A stretch of 64,000 nt of DNA, from positions 1 through 64,000 of the forward strand of contig SHVS01000001.1 in assembly GCA_009694135.1 (NCBI GenBank), given 5' to 3'. The notes under the pieces are model-generated. The model made no database searches. It was given only the letters and a program-made list of their open reading frames with translations, and was not told where the DNA came from. This document shows, piece after piece, positions 43,872 to 56,259 of this stretch (within the stretch, counting starts at the first letter, position 1; the number at the start of each line of letters is the position of its first letter). The position numbers and the translations under genes are program-made. The DNA comes from Alphaproteobacteria bacterium. GTDB taxonomy: Bacteria; Pseudomonadota; Alphaproteobacteria; UBA6615.

Positions 43872-44620
43872 GGTCTTGCGACCCGCGCCAGGGTCAGTAC
43901 GTCGACCGCCGCCGCACCCGAGCGCAACAGCACGCGCGCGCATTCGACCGCCGTCGCGCCGGTGGTCAGAACGTCGTCGATCACCAGCACGCGTTTCCCG
44001 GCCACAAGCGGCTGCGCACGGGCGCGGAGGGCAAAGGCGCCCGCGACATTGCGCCGGCGGCCGGTGGCGCTCATCCCCCCCTGCGAGGGCGTGCGCCGGC
44101 GGCGGAGCAACAAGTCGGGCACGACGCGACGCCCGCTAAGGCGGCCAAGCGCGATGGCCAGCAATGCGGATTGGTTATAGCGGCGCGCGAGCAGCCGGCT
44201 CCAATGCAGCGGCACCGGCACGATCAGCTCGGCCTCGGCCAGCAGCTCGGCCCCGGCGCGTTGCAGCCAGCGGGCAAATGCCGGGGCGGCATCGGTGCGG
44301 TCGGCGTGCTTGAAGCGCAGCAACAACCCACGGCTGGCCGCGTCATAACGCAGCACGGCGCGCGCGCGGGCAAAGGGCGGGGCCTCGGCGATGCAAGCGC
44401 CGCACAGAGCCTCCGCACCAAGATCGAACTCCTGGGGCAAGCCACAGCAGGCGCAAAACGGGGGCGCGATAAACGACACGCCGCTCCAGCACTGGGGACA
44501 CAGCGCGCCCGGCGCAGCGACCGCCCCGTCGCAGCCGAGGCAGCGCGGCGGCAACACGAAATCGAGCGCCCTCAGCAGACCGCGGCGGGCGCCCGCCAAG
44601 CCCTGATGCAAGCCGATCAT
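43868..44620 (-). CDS. ComF family phosphoribosyltransferase
   Basis: LDFVLPPRCLGCDG zinc ribbon; VPVPLHWSRLLARRYNQSALLA; VLVIDDVLTTGATAVECARVL. Confidence 0.93.
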   Translation of the reverse strand: MIGLHQGLAGARRGLLRALDFVLPPRCLGCDGAVAAPGALCPQCWSGVSFIAPPFCACCGLPQEFDLGAEALCGACIAEAPPFARARAVLRYDAASRGLLLRFKHADRTDAAPAFARWLQRAGAELLAEAELIVPVPLHWSRLLARRYNQSALLAIALGRLSGRRVVPDLLLRRRRTPSQGGMSATGRRRNVAGAFALRARAQPLVAGKRVLVIDDVLTTGATAVECARVLLRSGAAAVDVLTLARVARP

Positions 44621-44695
44621 GCGCGCCACACAACAGCAGCCGGACGCGCCGGTCAATAATTTGTCAGACGCGGGCGGGCTGCGATAGTGAGGCCC

Positions 44696-45595
44696 ATGTC
44701 ACACGGCCCGATCGTTTTCGACCGAAAGCGCCTGGCGCAGCAGCGCGAGCGCGCGTCCGCCGGCTTGGGGCCGGTCGCCTGGCTGTTGGACGCGACGCTG
44801 GAGCGGCTGGTCGAGCGGCTCGGCGACGTCACCCGCGGCTTCGACCGCGCGCTGGTTCTAGGCGGCTGGGACGGGCGCGTGGCTGCGGCGCTGACGCGTT
44901 CGGGGAAGGTCGGTTCCGTTGTCGCCAGCGACCTCGCCCCCAGCTTCGCCAAGGCCTCGCCGGTGCCGTCGCTGGTGGCCGATGAAGAGTTTCTGCCCTT
45001 CTCGCCGGCGAGTTTCGACTTGATCGTCAGCCCGCTGGTCATGCATTGGGTCAATGACTTGCCCGGCACGCTGTTGCAGGCGCGCGTGGCGCTGGCCGCC
45101 GATGGGCTGTTTCTCGGCGCGCTGCTGGGCGGGGAAACGCTCAGTGAGCTGCGCCGTGCCTGGCTTGAGGCCGAACTGGCGGAGGAAGGCGGGGCGGGCG
45201 CACGGGTCGCGCCGACCGTCGACCTGCGCGACGGCGCCGGGCTGCTGCAACGCGCCGGCTTCGCCCTGCCTCTGGCCGACAGCGAGCGTTTGGCGGCAAG
45301 CTATCCCGACCCGCTGGCGCTGATGGCCGAACTCAAACCGATGGGGCTGGCGCATGCGCTGATCGAGCGCCGCAAATCTCCGACCCGGCGCGGCACCCTG
45401 GCTGCCGCTTGCGCGCGCTACCAAGAGTCCTTTGCGCTGTCCGACGGACGTATTCCGGCCAGCTTTGAGCTGATCTTCCTGTCGGGCTGGGCGCCGCATC
45501 CCGACCAGCCGCAGCCGCTCAAGCGTGGCAGCGCCGAGAAACGTCTCGCCGATGCGCTGGGTGCGATCGAGATCAAACCGGAGGACACGCCATAG
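44696..45595 (+). CDS. SAM-dependent methyltransferase fold, NDUFAF5/BioC-like
   Basis: IVFDRKRLAQQRERA; FDLIVSPLVMHWVNDLPGTLLQARVALAADGLFLGALLGGETL. Confidence 0.85.
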   Translation: MSHGPIVFDRKRLAQQRERASAGLGPVAWLLDATLERLVERLGDVTRGFDRALVLGGWDGRVAAALTRSGKVGSVVASDLAPSFAKASPVPSLVADEEFLPFSPASFDLIVSPLVMHWVNDLPGTLLQARVALAADGLFLGALLGGETLSELRRAWLEAELAEEGGAGARVAPTVDLRDGAGLLQRAGFALPLADSERLAASYPDPLALMAELKPMGLAHALIERRKSPTRRGTLAAACARYQESFALSDGRIPASFELIFLSGWAPHPDQPQPLKRGSAEKRLADALGAIEIKPEDTP

Positions 45596-46368
45596 CCACC
45601 TCACCCCTGGCCGCCGCTTATCGCCTGCCAGTCCTCGACACGGTCATCAGCGCCTACAGCTTTGCCCTCCGCGATGGCGAGGCGCTGGCCCGGCTGGCCT
45701 TCGGACCCGTGCTGGCGCTTGCGCTGCTGGTCACTTTCGGCACGCTGCTCCAAGCGCCCCACCTAGCCTTTGCGCTGGTGGCGATCGTCGCGCGATTCGC
45801 CAGTTTGGTGGCTTTCGCCGTCGCATGCCAGCGGCGCTTTCTCGTGGCCGGCGAACCCGTGGATGTGCTGACGGCGCTCACCTGGCGCCGACGCCATTGG
45901 ACGTATTTGTTGGCGATGTTGCTGATCGTCGCGGTCACGATCGGGAGCCTGGCGGCCGCCCTTTCGCTGACCAATGCCGCCACTGGAGAAATCGTCGGGC
46001 TGCCCGCCGCCGCGATCGGCCTGGGATTGATCGTCGCCGCCCTCTATGCCAGTTCGCGGCTTGCGTCGATGCTGCCGGCGGCGGCCATCGAGGCTCCGGC
46101 GGAGGTGAGCATCAGCTGGATGCGGACCGAGGGCAATGGCTGGCGCCTGGTGCTGATCAACATTCTGGCCGCCCTGCCGCCGACACTTGCGAACGCATTC
46201 GTCGCCATACTGACCGAACGGGTCGTTGCCACTTATGCGCTGCAGACGAGCGCCACAGCGATCTTTCTTGGCGCGCTGGCGGGCATCGCCTTGTCCTTCG
46301 CCGGCCTCGCTCTTTCGTCCCTGGCGCTGGCCGCCGCCTATCGCGCGCTGGTCGCCGCGCGGGGCTAG
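45592..46368 (+). CDS. Multi-TM hypothetical membrane protein; start likely upstream of the ORF-track start
   Basis: Open frame from ATA 45592 (GGAGG 7 nt upstream): ATSPLAAAYRLPVLDTVISAYSFALRDGEALARLAFGPVLALALLVTF; the first ATG/GTG/TTG is internal at 45709. Confidence 0.6.
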   Translation: MATSPLAAAYRLPVLDTVISAYSFALRDGEALARLAFGPVLALALLVTFGTLLQAPHLAFALVAIVARFASLVAFAVACQRRFLVAGEPVDVLTALTWRRRHWTYLLAMLLIVAVTIGSLAAALSLTNAATGEIVGLPAAAIGLGLIVAALYASSRLASMLPAAAIEAPAEVSISWMRTEGNGWRLVLINILAALPPTLANAFVAILTERVVATYALQTSATAIFLGALAGIALSFAGLALSSLALAAAYRALVAARG

Positions 46369-47363
46369 AGGATATCGCGCAGCGCCGCCGCCAGCGGCAG
46401 ATCGGCCGGCGGCATCGGATATTCGCTGGCGCGCGCCAGGTTTTCGACCTTGACCCAGGCGAGGTCCTGGCCCTCGCGCGCCGACGGCCGGCCGCTCCAA
46501 CGCCGGCACAGAAACAGCGGCATCAACAAGTGAAACTCGGGATAGGCATGGCTAGCGCAGGCAAACGGCGCAAGACAGGTCGTGCGCGTTTCGACCGCCA
46601 GTTCCTCGAACAACTCGCGCACCAGCGCGACTTCCGGCGTTTCGCCCGGATGCAGTTTTCCACCGGGAAATTCCCACAGCCCGGCCATCGATTTGCCGGG
46701 CGGCCGGCGCGCGAGCAGCACGCGATTATCGGCATCGATCAGCGCCGCGGCCGCAACCAGCAGCAATGGCTTGGCGTTGCGCGCGAGCCATGACGCACGC
46801 GTCAGCACGAAACCTTCGGCGGGAACATGGCGACCGCGCGCGGGCGCGGTGGGGTCTTGCGCGCCGGTGGGTACGAAGCCGAGCTTGTGCAGCACGCGGA
46901 TTGACGCGGCGTTATCGGTGAAGGCGCCAGCCGTGATCCGTTCCAGAGCCCGTTCCTCGAACCCGAAACGGATAAGCCGCGCGACCGCTTCAGTGGCGAA
47001 GCCGTGGCCCCAATACGGGCGACCCAACCAATAGACGAGTTCGGCTTGGCGTTTGGCGCGCTCGATGATCAGCCCGGAGACGCCAAGCAACGCGCCATCG
47101 GCGCGGCGCTGAATGGCGCGTGTCAGCACGCCGCCCGACTTACCCTCGGCGATGACGCTCGCAACCCAACGCTCGGCGTCGGCGGGCGTGCTCGGATAGG
47201 GAATGCGCGCGGTGCGGGTCGCCACCGCCGGATCGGCCATCAAGGGCGCGATCGACACGGTGTCGACCGGCTCCAGCGGGCGCAGGATCAGGCGCAGCGT
47301 CTCGAGCGAGTCTCCGCCGCAGCCGCCGAGGCCCGGCTGTCTGCCCGCGTTCGTGTCGGCCAT
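46365..47363 (-). CDS. GNAT acetyltransferase - NUDIX (MutT-like) fusion protein
   Basis: LETLRLILRPLEPVD...YWLGRPYWGHGFATEAVARLIRFGFEE...NAASIRVLHKLGF then LWEFPGGKLHPGETPEVALVRELFEELAVE. Confidence 0.92.
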   Translation of the reverse strand: MADTNAGRQPGLGGCGGDSLETLRLILRPLEPVDTVSIAPLMADPAVATRTARIPYPSTPADAERWVASVIAEGKSGGVLTRAIQRRADGALLGVSGLIIERAKRQAELVYWLGRPYWGHGFATEAVARLIRFGFEERALERITAGAFTDNAASIRVLHKLGFVPTGAQDPTAPARGRHVPAEGFVLTRASWLARNAKPLLLVAAAALIDADNRVLLARRPPGKSMAGLWEFPGGKLHPGETPEVALVRELFEELAVETRTTCLAPFACASHAYPEFHLLMPLFLCRRWSGRPSAREGQDLAWVKVENLARASEYPMPPADLPLAAALRDIL

Positions 47364-47367
47364 GCCA

Positions 47368-48594
47368 TCAGCTTCGATAGGAGCCATTGATGTCGATGTA
47401 GCCGTGCGTCAGGTCGCAGGTCCACACCCGCGCCTTGCCGCGCCCGATGCCGACATCGACCGCGATGCGGATATCGCGCGTTTTCATATGCGCGGCGACC
47501 GGGGCCTCGTCGTAGTCCTGGCGCGCTTGGCCATCTTCGGTGATCGGCACGCCGCCGATGGCGATCTTGAGCTTATCGCGCTCGGCCTTTTCGCCCGCCT
47601 TGCCCACGGCCATGACGATGCGGCCCCAATTGGCGTCCTCGCCGGCAATGGCGGTTTTCACCAGCGGCGAATTGGCGATCGAAAGCGCGATCGTCTTCGC
47701 CGCGCGTGGTGATGCAGCACCCGTGACCTCCACGGTCACGAATTTCTGCGCCCCCTCGCCGTCGCGCACAATTTGCTGCGCCAGGTCGATGCACACTTCG
47801 TCAAGCGCGCGCGACAACCCGCGCGCGGCCTCTATGCTATCGATCGGCGCGTGTCTGGCCTGGCCGGTGGCGAAGGCGAGCAGCGTGTCCGAGGTCGAGG
47901 TGTCGCTATCGACCGTGATGCAGTTGAACGAGCGATCGGCCGCGCGCTTGAGCAATTGTTGCAAAACCGGAGATGTCACCGCCGCATCGGTGAAGACGAA
48001 GGAGAGCATGGTCGCCATATCGGGCGCGATCATGCCCGATCCCTTGGCGATGCCGGCGATCGTGACCGGAACGCCGCCGATCTTGATCCTGCGGATCGAC
48101 GCCTTGGGAAAGGTGTCGGTGGTCATGATCGCCGCCGCCGCATCCGCCCAGGCATCGGGGCCGAGCGCGCGCGAAGCATCCGGCAGCTTCGCGGCGATAT
48201 GGCCGCGCGCGACCGGCTGGCCGATCACCCCGGTCGACGCCACGAACACTTCGTGCTTGGCGCAACCGAATAGCCCCGCCGCGGCCGCGACCGTGTCGGC
48301 GACCAGATCGCGCCCCGACTGTCCGGTGAAGGCGTTCGAATTGCCCGAATTGACGACGAGCACGCGCGCCTTGCCCTGGCGCAGCGCCGCGCGGCACCAC
48401 TCGACCGGCGCCGAAGCGCACAACGACCGGGTGAGAACGCCGGCGACGCTGGTGCCGGGCGCGAAACGCGCGAGCAACAAATCGCGCGCGCCCGGGCGGC
48501 GCTTGAGGCCAATGGGGATTCCGGCCAAGTCAAGGCCGGCAATCGGTGGCAGCACAGGGAACGCGGCGGGAGCGAGGGGTGAAATCACAGGCAT
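47368..48594 (-). CDS. argJ: Bifunctional ornithine acetyltransferase/N-acetylglutamate synthase
   Basis: GIAKGSGMIAPDMATMLSFVFTDAAV; NCITVDSDTSTSDTLL. Confidence 0.97.
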   Translation of the reverse strand: MPVISPLAPAAFPVLPPIAGLDLAGIPIGLKRRPGARDLLLARFAPGTSVAGVLTRSLCASAPVEWCRAALRQGKARVLVVNSGNSNAFTGQSGRDLVADTVAAAAGLFGCAKHEVFVASTGVIGQPVARGHIAAKLPDASRALGPDAWADAAAAIMTTDTFPKASIRRIKIGGVPVTIAGIAKGSGMIAPDMATMLSFVFTDAAVTSPVLQQLLKRAADRSFNCITVDSDTSTSDTLLAFATGQARHAPIDSIEAARGLSRALDEVCIDLAQQIVRDGEGAQKFVTVEVTGAASPRAAKTIALSIANSPLVKTAIAGEDANWGRIVMAVGKAGEKAERDKLKIAIGGVPITEDGQARQDYDEAPVAAHMKTRDIRIAVDVGIGRGKARVWTCDLTHGYIDINGSYRS

Positions 48595-48757
48595 GACGGA
48601 CTCTCGACCAATGATGAGGGGGTCGCTCTGACCCACCCGACGCCCCGCGACTTGCAGGGCGTCGTCAGCGGGCGCGCGGTCCCACTCGTCGGGGCCGGGC
48701 CTCTGGCGCTATGCGGCGGTTGTGCGCGGTCATGCCGAGATGATTCCCCGTCGCGGG

Positions 48758-49645
48758 CTAGCGCCGCTCCGCCGGCGGCGGCGCGGCCGGAGCGGCCAGC
48801 GGCGTGCCGTCGGAGTTGAAACGCTGGATCACGGCCGTGGCGCCGAGCGCGCCGACATGCGAGGCGAGCGCGGTGTTCGACAACTCCTGCCTGATGCCGT
48901 CCTTCAACTCCTCGAGGCTCGGCGGGGCGGCCGGCCGGCGGTCCTCGACCTTGATGACATGGAAGCCGAACTCGGTTTGCACCGGGGCCACGCCGGTTTC
49001 ACCCTTGCGCATGGCGAAGGCGGCATTGGCGAAAACCTCGATCATCTCGTCGTTGCGGAAGTAGCCGAGATCGCCGCCGGCCGCCGCCGCCCCATCGGTC
49101 GAATACAGCCGCGCCATGTCGGCGAAATCGGCGCCCTTTTTCAGCTCGCCGATGATCTTGACCGCCTCGGCTTCGGTCTTCACGAGAATGTGACGGGCGC
49201 GCACTTCTTCCTGTGGCGGCAGGGCGGCGACCATCTCCGCATAGCGCTTTTGCATCGCCGCGTCATTGATCTGCGTATCGATGAAGTGCTGCGTATAAAC
49301 CAGCTGGATCGCCAGATCCTCGGCCGCGAGCAGCCGCTTTTTCACCTCGGGATCGGCCTGCATGCCGAGCCTGCGGCCCTCGACAACCATCAGCTTGCCG
49401 CGAATGAGCTGTTCGAGCAGGGTGGAATAGATGATCTCAAGCGGGATCTGCCGATATTGCTCCGGCAAGCGCTGATAGGCGTCGTTCAAGTCGGCATAGA
49501 GGATCGGGCTGCCATTGACCGTGGCCACGACCGTATTGGGAGCAGGCGCGGGCACGGCCTGCGCCTGAGCATACGCAGGTAAACCACCGACGCTGGCTCC
49601 GGCGCCTAATACGGCGGCCACAAGGAGGGCGCGCAAGCTGCTCAT
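48758..49645 (-). CDS. Parvulin-type peptidylprolyl isomerase (SurA/PpiC-like), secreted
   Basis: Signal peptide MSSLRALLVAAVLGAGASVGGLPAYAQA; VRARHILVKTEAEAVKIIGELKKGADFADMARLYS; FGFHVIKVEDRR. Confidence 0.92.
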   Translation of the reverse strand: MSSLRALLVAAVLGAGASVGGLPAYAQAQAVPAPAPNTVVATVNGSPILYADLNDAYQRLPEQYRQIPLEIIYSTLLEQLIRGKLMVVEGRRLGMQADPEVKKRLLAAEDLAIQLVYTQHFIDTQINDAAMQKRYAEMVAALPPQEEVRARHILVKTEAEAVKIIGELKKGADFADMARLYSTDGAAAAGGDLGYFRNDEMIEVFANAAFAMRKGETGVAPVQTEFGFHVIKVEDRRPAAPPSLEELKDGIRQELSNTALASHVGALGATAVIQRFNSDGTPLAAPAAPPPAERR

Positions 49646-49830
49646 CGAGGGATCACTTTCCTGGCCGCGCCGCGAGCTGCGCCAGCGGCTTGGAGGCGGC
49701 ACTATGCACAGCGCTCTGGCCGCCGGCAAGCCGACTTGGACAGGCGCTTGGCAGCACCCACCCAATAGTGGTTCACTCCGCCGCCGCGAGCGAGCGCGCC
49801 GGATACCGCTGTACGTAATTAGGAGACGCG

Positions 49831-52590
<2,760 letters not shown>

Positions 52591-52623
52591 ATCAGGACGG
52601 CGTTAAATCACCGCGCGTCGGTC

Positions 52624-53208
52624 TCAGCCGCCCGTCGCCGCCCGCGCCGCCTTGAGCGCCTTCGCCCACCACATGAGCTGGTCGAACAGCGCCGTGCGCG
52701 CCTGGTTAAGGTGGTCGTAGGATTCGAGCGTGCGCCCCTCGCGGATGACGCCAAGGAATGGCTCGAGCCCGATATGCACCGCGCGTTGAATCGGCGCCAT
52801 TTGCAGCTCGATCGCCACCGTCCGGCCGTTTTCGACCGCGCGCGCGGCGCCCACGCCGCCATAACCGACAAAGGCTATCGGCTTGTTCATCCATTCATTA
52901 TAGGCGCTCTCGAAGGCGTTCTTGAGCACCGCCGACATGGCGTGGTGATACTCGGGCGTCAGCGCGATGAACCCGTCAGCAGTGGCGATGCGCGCGCCCC
53001 AGGCCTTGGCCGCCGGGTTGGTGAACACGCCCTTGGCAAAGGCCGGCGGCAGCGGCTCCTCGAAGAACGGCAGCTTAAAGTCGCGCAGGTCGAGCACTTC
53101 GAGCGTGAAATCGGTGCGCGCTTTGGCGCCTTCGACGATCCAGTCCTTTGGCTTATCGGCGAAACGATTGGGCCGCGTGCTGCCGACGATGAGGGCGATG
53201 TTCAGCAT
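52624..53208 (-). CDS. NADPH-dependent FMN reductase family
   Basis: LNIALIVGSTRPNRFADKPKDWI; GFIALTPEYHHAMSAVLKNAFE. Confidence 0.92.
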   Translation of the reverse strand: MLNIALIVGSTRPNRFADKPKDWIVEGAKARTDFTLEVLDLRDFKLPFFEEPLPPAFAKGVFTNPAAKAWGARIATADGFIALTPEYHHAMSAVLKNAFESAYNEWMNKPIAFVGYGGVGAARAVENGRTVAIELQMAPIQRAVHIGLEPFLGVIREGRTLESYDHLNQARTALFDQLMWWAKALKAARAATGG

Positions 53209-53264
53209 TTTCAGTCCTTTGTTGCGATGGCAGTGGTGAAAGTTAGGCGCGGAAGCGCCGCTTG

Positions 53265-54245
53265 CTAGCCGGCCGCGCTGGCGGTTTCGAGGAAGCGTTC
53301 GCGGCGGCGGGCGCGCAACCGTCCGCCTTCGACGACGCAGAGTTCCTTCAGCGCCGCTTCGATGCGGTCGCCGACCAGTTTGATCATGGCCAGCTTGTCG
53401 CGATGCGCGCCGCCGAGCGGTTCCTCGACCACTTCATCGACGATGCCGAATTTGAGCATGTCCTTCGCGGTCAATTTGAGCGCCTCGGCGGCGGTGGCCA
53501 CTTGGTCGGGGCTGCGCCACAGGATCGAGGCGCAGCCTTCGGGCGAAATGACCGAGTAAACGGAATGTTCGAGCATCAGCAGCCGGTCGGCGGCCGCCAG
53601 TCCCATCGCCCCGCCCGATCCGCCCTCGCCGATGATCACGGCGACGATCGGCACGCGCGCGCCCAAGCAGGCTTCGATCGAGCGCGCGATCGCCTCCGCC
53701 TGGCCGCGCTCCTCGGCATCGATGCCGGGAAAGGCGCCGGCGGTGTCGATCAAGGTCAGGACCGGAACGCCGAAACGGTCGGCCAGTTCGATCAAGCGCC
53801 GCGCCTTGCGATAGCCTTCCGGCCGCGCCATGCCGAAACTGTGCTTCACGCGGGTTTCGGCGGAGTTGCCCTTCTCGGTGCCGAGCACCATCACCGACTG
53901 GCCGCGCAAGCGGCCAAGGCCGGAAACGAGCGCCCGATCCTCGGCGAAGGAGCGGTCGCCGGCGAGCGGCGTCCAATCGGTGATCAGGGCTTTGATATAA
54001 TCCACGACATGCGGGCGGTCGGGATGGCGCGCGACCTGCACCTTCTGCCAAGCAGTCAGCTTGGCATAAGTCTGCTTGAGCTGGCGTTCGACCTTGCCGG
54101 TGAGCTTGGCCACTTCCTCGGCGATATTGAGCTCGCCGGTGCTGGCCAGATGGCGCAATTCCTCGATCTTGCCCTCAAGCTCGGCGATCGGCTTCTCGAA
54201 CTCGAGATAGTTGCGCATCAGGCGGGGGCCGCTGGCGTCGGTCAT
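53265..54245 (-). CDS. accA: Acetyl-CoA carboxylase carboxyltransferase subunit alpha
   Basis: NYLEFEKPIAELEGKIEELR; VLTLIDTAGAFPGIDAEERGQAEAIARSI; IIGEGGSGGAMGL. Confidence 0.97.
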   Translation of the reverse strand: MTDASGPRLMRNYLEFEKPIAELEGKIEELRHLASTGELNIAEEVAKLTGKVERQLKQTYAKLTAWQKVQVARHPDRPHVVDYIKALITDWTPLAGDRSFAEDRALVSGLGRLRGQSVMVLGTEKGNSAETRVKHSFGMARPEGYRKARRLIELADRFGVPVLTLIDTAGAFPGIDAEERGQAEAIARSIEACLGARVPIVAVIIGEGGSGGAMGLAAADRLLMLEHSVYSVISPEGCASILWRSPDQVATAAEALKLTAKDMLKFGIVDEVVEEPLGGAHRDKLAMIKLVGDRIEAALKELCVVEGGRLRARRRERFLETASAAG

Positions 54246-54276
54246 CCCCGATCTCCCGAGCGTCTGGCGCCAGTCA

Positions 54277-55263
54277 TCAAGCGGTGCGGCCGCGGATTTC
54301 GTCCGCCTTCTTCACCAGGATCTCGGCCTGGCGAATCGAAGCGAGATCGATCATCCGCCCGTCGAGCGCGACCGCGCCGCGCCCTTCGGCCTGCGCGTCC
54401 TTAAGCGCCAGCAGGATACGGCGCGCCTGATTGACCTCGACCTCGGGCGGCGTGAACACCTCGTTGGCGAGCACGATCTGCGACGGGTGGATCGCCCATT
54501 TGCCGTCGCAGCCGAGCACCGCCGCGCGATTGGCCTGGGCGCGATAGCCCTCGGCGTCCGGAATATCGCCGAACGGGCCGTCGAGCGGCCGCAGCCCGTT
54601 GGCGCGCGCCGCGACCACGAGGCGCGACAGCGCGTAGTGCCACAGATCGCCCCAGTGAAAGCTCCGCCCGCCGCCATCGCCGGTGGCGTCGGTCAAAACG
54701 CCGTAGGACGGGCTGGGACCGCCCATGCGGGTCGTGCGCGCGCGGGTCGAGGCGGCGTAATCGGCCACGCCGAAATGCAGCGACTCAATCCGCCGGCTGG
54801 CGACCGCGATCGCCTCGACATTCGCCATGCCTTGGGCGGTCTCGATGATCAGCTCGAAGCCGAGTTGCTTCTTCCAGCCACACGCCTGCTCGACCTGCGT
54901 CACCAGCATGTCGAGCGCATAGACGTCCGAAGGGATCCCGACCTTGGGGATCATGATCAGGTCGAGCCGCTCGCCGCCCTGCTCCATGACATCGATCACG
55001 TCGCGATACATGTATGGCGTGTCGAGGCCGTTGATGCGCACCGAGACGGTCTTGGTGCCCCAGTCGACCTCGCGCAGCCCATTGATGATGTTCTTGCGCG
55101 CCTTCGGCTTCTCATCCGGCGCCACGGAGTCCTCGAGATCGAGGAACACGATATCGGCGGCCGAGCGCGCGCCTTTTTCGAACATTTCCGGTCGGCTGCC
55201 AGGAACCGCGAGCTCGCTGCGGTTCAGACGCGGCCGCCCATGCTCAATGGCGGTAAAACTCAT
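54277..55263 (-). CDS. HpcH/HpaI-family CoA ester lyase, L-malyl-CoA/beta-methylmalyl-CoA lyase-like
   Basis: RSELAVPGSRPEMFEKGARSAADIVFLDLEDSVAPDEK; ELIIETAQGMANVEAIA; KWAIHPSQIVLANEVF. Confidence 0.9.
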   Translation of the reverse strand: MSFTAIEHGRPRLNRSELAVPGSRPEMFEKGARSAADIVFLDLEDSVAPDEKPKARKNIINGLREVDWGTKTVSVRINGLDTPYMYRDVIDVMEQGGERLDLIMIPKVGIPSDVYALDMLVTQVEQACGWKKQLGFELIIETAQGMANVEAIAVASRRIESLHFGVADYAASTRARTTRMGGPSPSYGVLTDATGDGGGRSFHWGDLWHYALSRLVVAARANGLRPLDGPFGDIPDAEGYRAQANRAAVLGCDGKWAIHPSQIVLANEVFTPPEVEVNQARRILLALKDAQAEGRGAVALDGRMIDLASIRQAEILVKKADEIRGRTA

Positions 55264-55315
55264 CGCCTTGCCCCATTCGGTGAAGGACGGGTGATGTCCC
55301 GCCCCGGATCGAATG

Positions 55316-56254
55316 TCAACCGCCGGCCACTTTACGGCGTTTGGCGAGAGGGTGATGACCAAGCACGAGCCGCTCTTTCCGCCCCGCCTGGACGTGGGTA
55401 TAGATTTCTGTGGTAGCTATGTCGGCATGGCCGAGCAACTGCTGCACGGTGCGCAGGTCGGCGCCACCTTCCAATAGATGGGTGGCGAAAGCGTGCCGCA
55501 AAACATGCGGGCTCAGCCGTCGCGGGTCGATCCCGGCCGCCGCCGCCAAGCTCTTGAGCGCCTGGCCGACGCGCTGTCGGGTCAGCCGACCGCTGGCGCC
55601 GCGTCCGGGAAACAGCCAGGGCGACCCAGCCGGACGCTTGCCGCCCGCGCCATCTCGGCGCGCTTCGAGATAGCGGGTGAGCGCCGCCCGCGCCGGCTCC
55701 GACAGCGGCACGAGCCGTTCCTTGCCGCCCTTGCCGCGCACCAGGATCATGCGCGGGTCGCGCGCCACGGCCGCCAACGGCAGCGCCACCAGTTCGGAGA
55801 TGCGCAGCCCGGTGGCGTAAAGCAGCTCTAGCAATGCCGTTAGGCGCAAGGCCTCGGCCTCGGGCTGCAAGACTTCGGCGGCGGCGATCAGCTTGCGGAC
55901 CTCATCCGCCGCTAAAAGTTTGGGTAGGCTGCGGCCCTGGCGCGGCGCATCCAGCACGGCGGTCGGATCGTCGCCGCGCCGCCCTTCATCGACCAGGAAG
56001 CGATAGAACTGGCGCAGGGCCGACAACCGCCGCGCGGCGGTGCGCGGTGCCGCCCCGGAGGCTTCGAGCGCGCCGAGGTAGGAGCGCAGCGCCGCGCTAT
56101 CGGCGCGCTCCAGGGCCACGGTTTGAGGAGCAAGAAACTGGGTGCAATGCTCCAAGTCGCGCCGATAGGCATCGAGCGTATTGGCGGCGGCGGCGCGTTC
56201 GGCCGCCAGCATTTCGAGGAAGGCTTCGACCGCCGCGCTGGTCGGGGAACGCAT
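55316..56254 (-). CDS. xerD: Tyrosine recombinase XerD-like
   Basis: LLYATGLRISELVALPL; LSPHVLRHAFATHLLEGGADLRTVQQLLGHADIATTEIYTHV. Confidence 0.94.
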   Translation of the reverse strand: MRSPTSAAVEAFLEMLAAERAAAANTLDAYRRDLEHCTQFLAPQTVALERADSAALRSYLGALEASGAAPRTAARRLSALRQFYRFLVDEGRRGDDPTAVLDAPRQGRSLPKLLAADEVRKLIAAAEVLQPEAEALRLTALLELLYATGLRISELVALPLAAVARDPRMILVRGKGGKERLVPLSEPARAALTRYLEARRDGAGGKRPAGSPWLFPGRGASGRLTRQRVGQALKSLAAAAGIDPRRLSPHVLRHAFATHLLEGGADLRTVQQLLGHADIATTEIYTHVQAGRKERLVLGHHPLAKRRKVAGG

Positions 56255-56259
56255 CGCGG

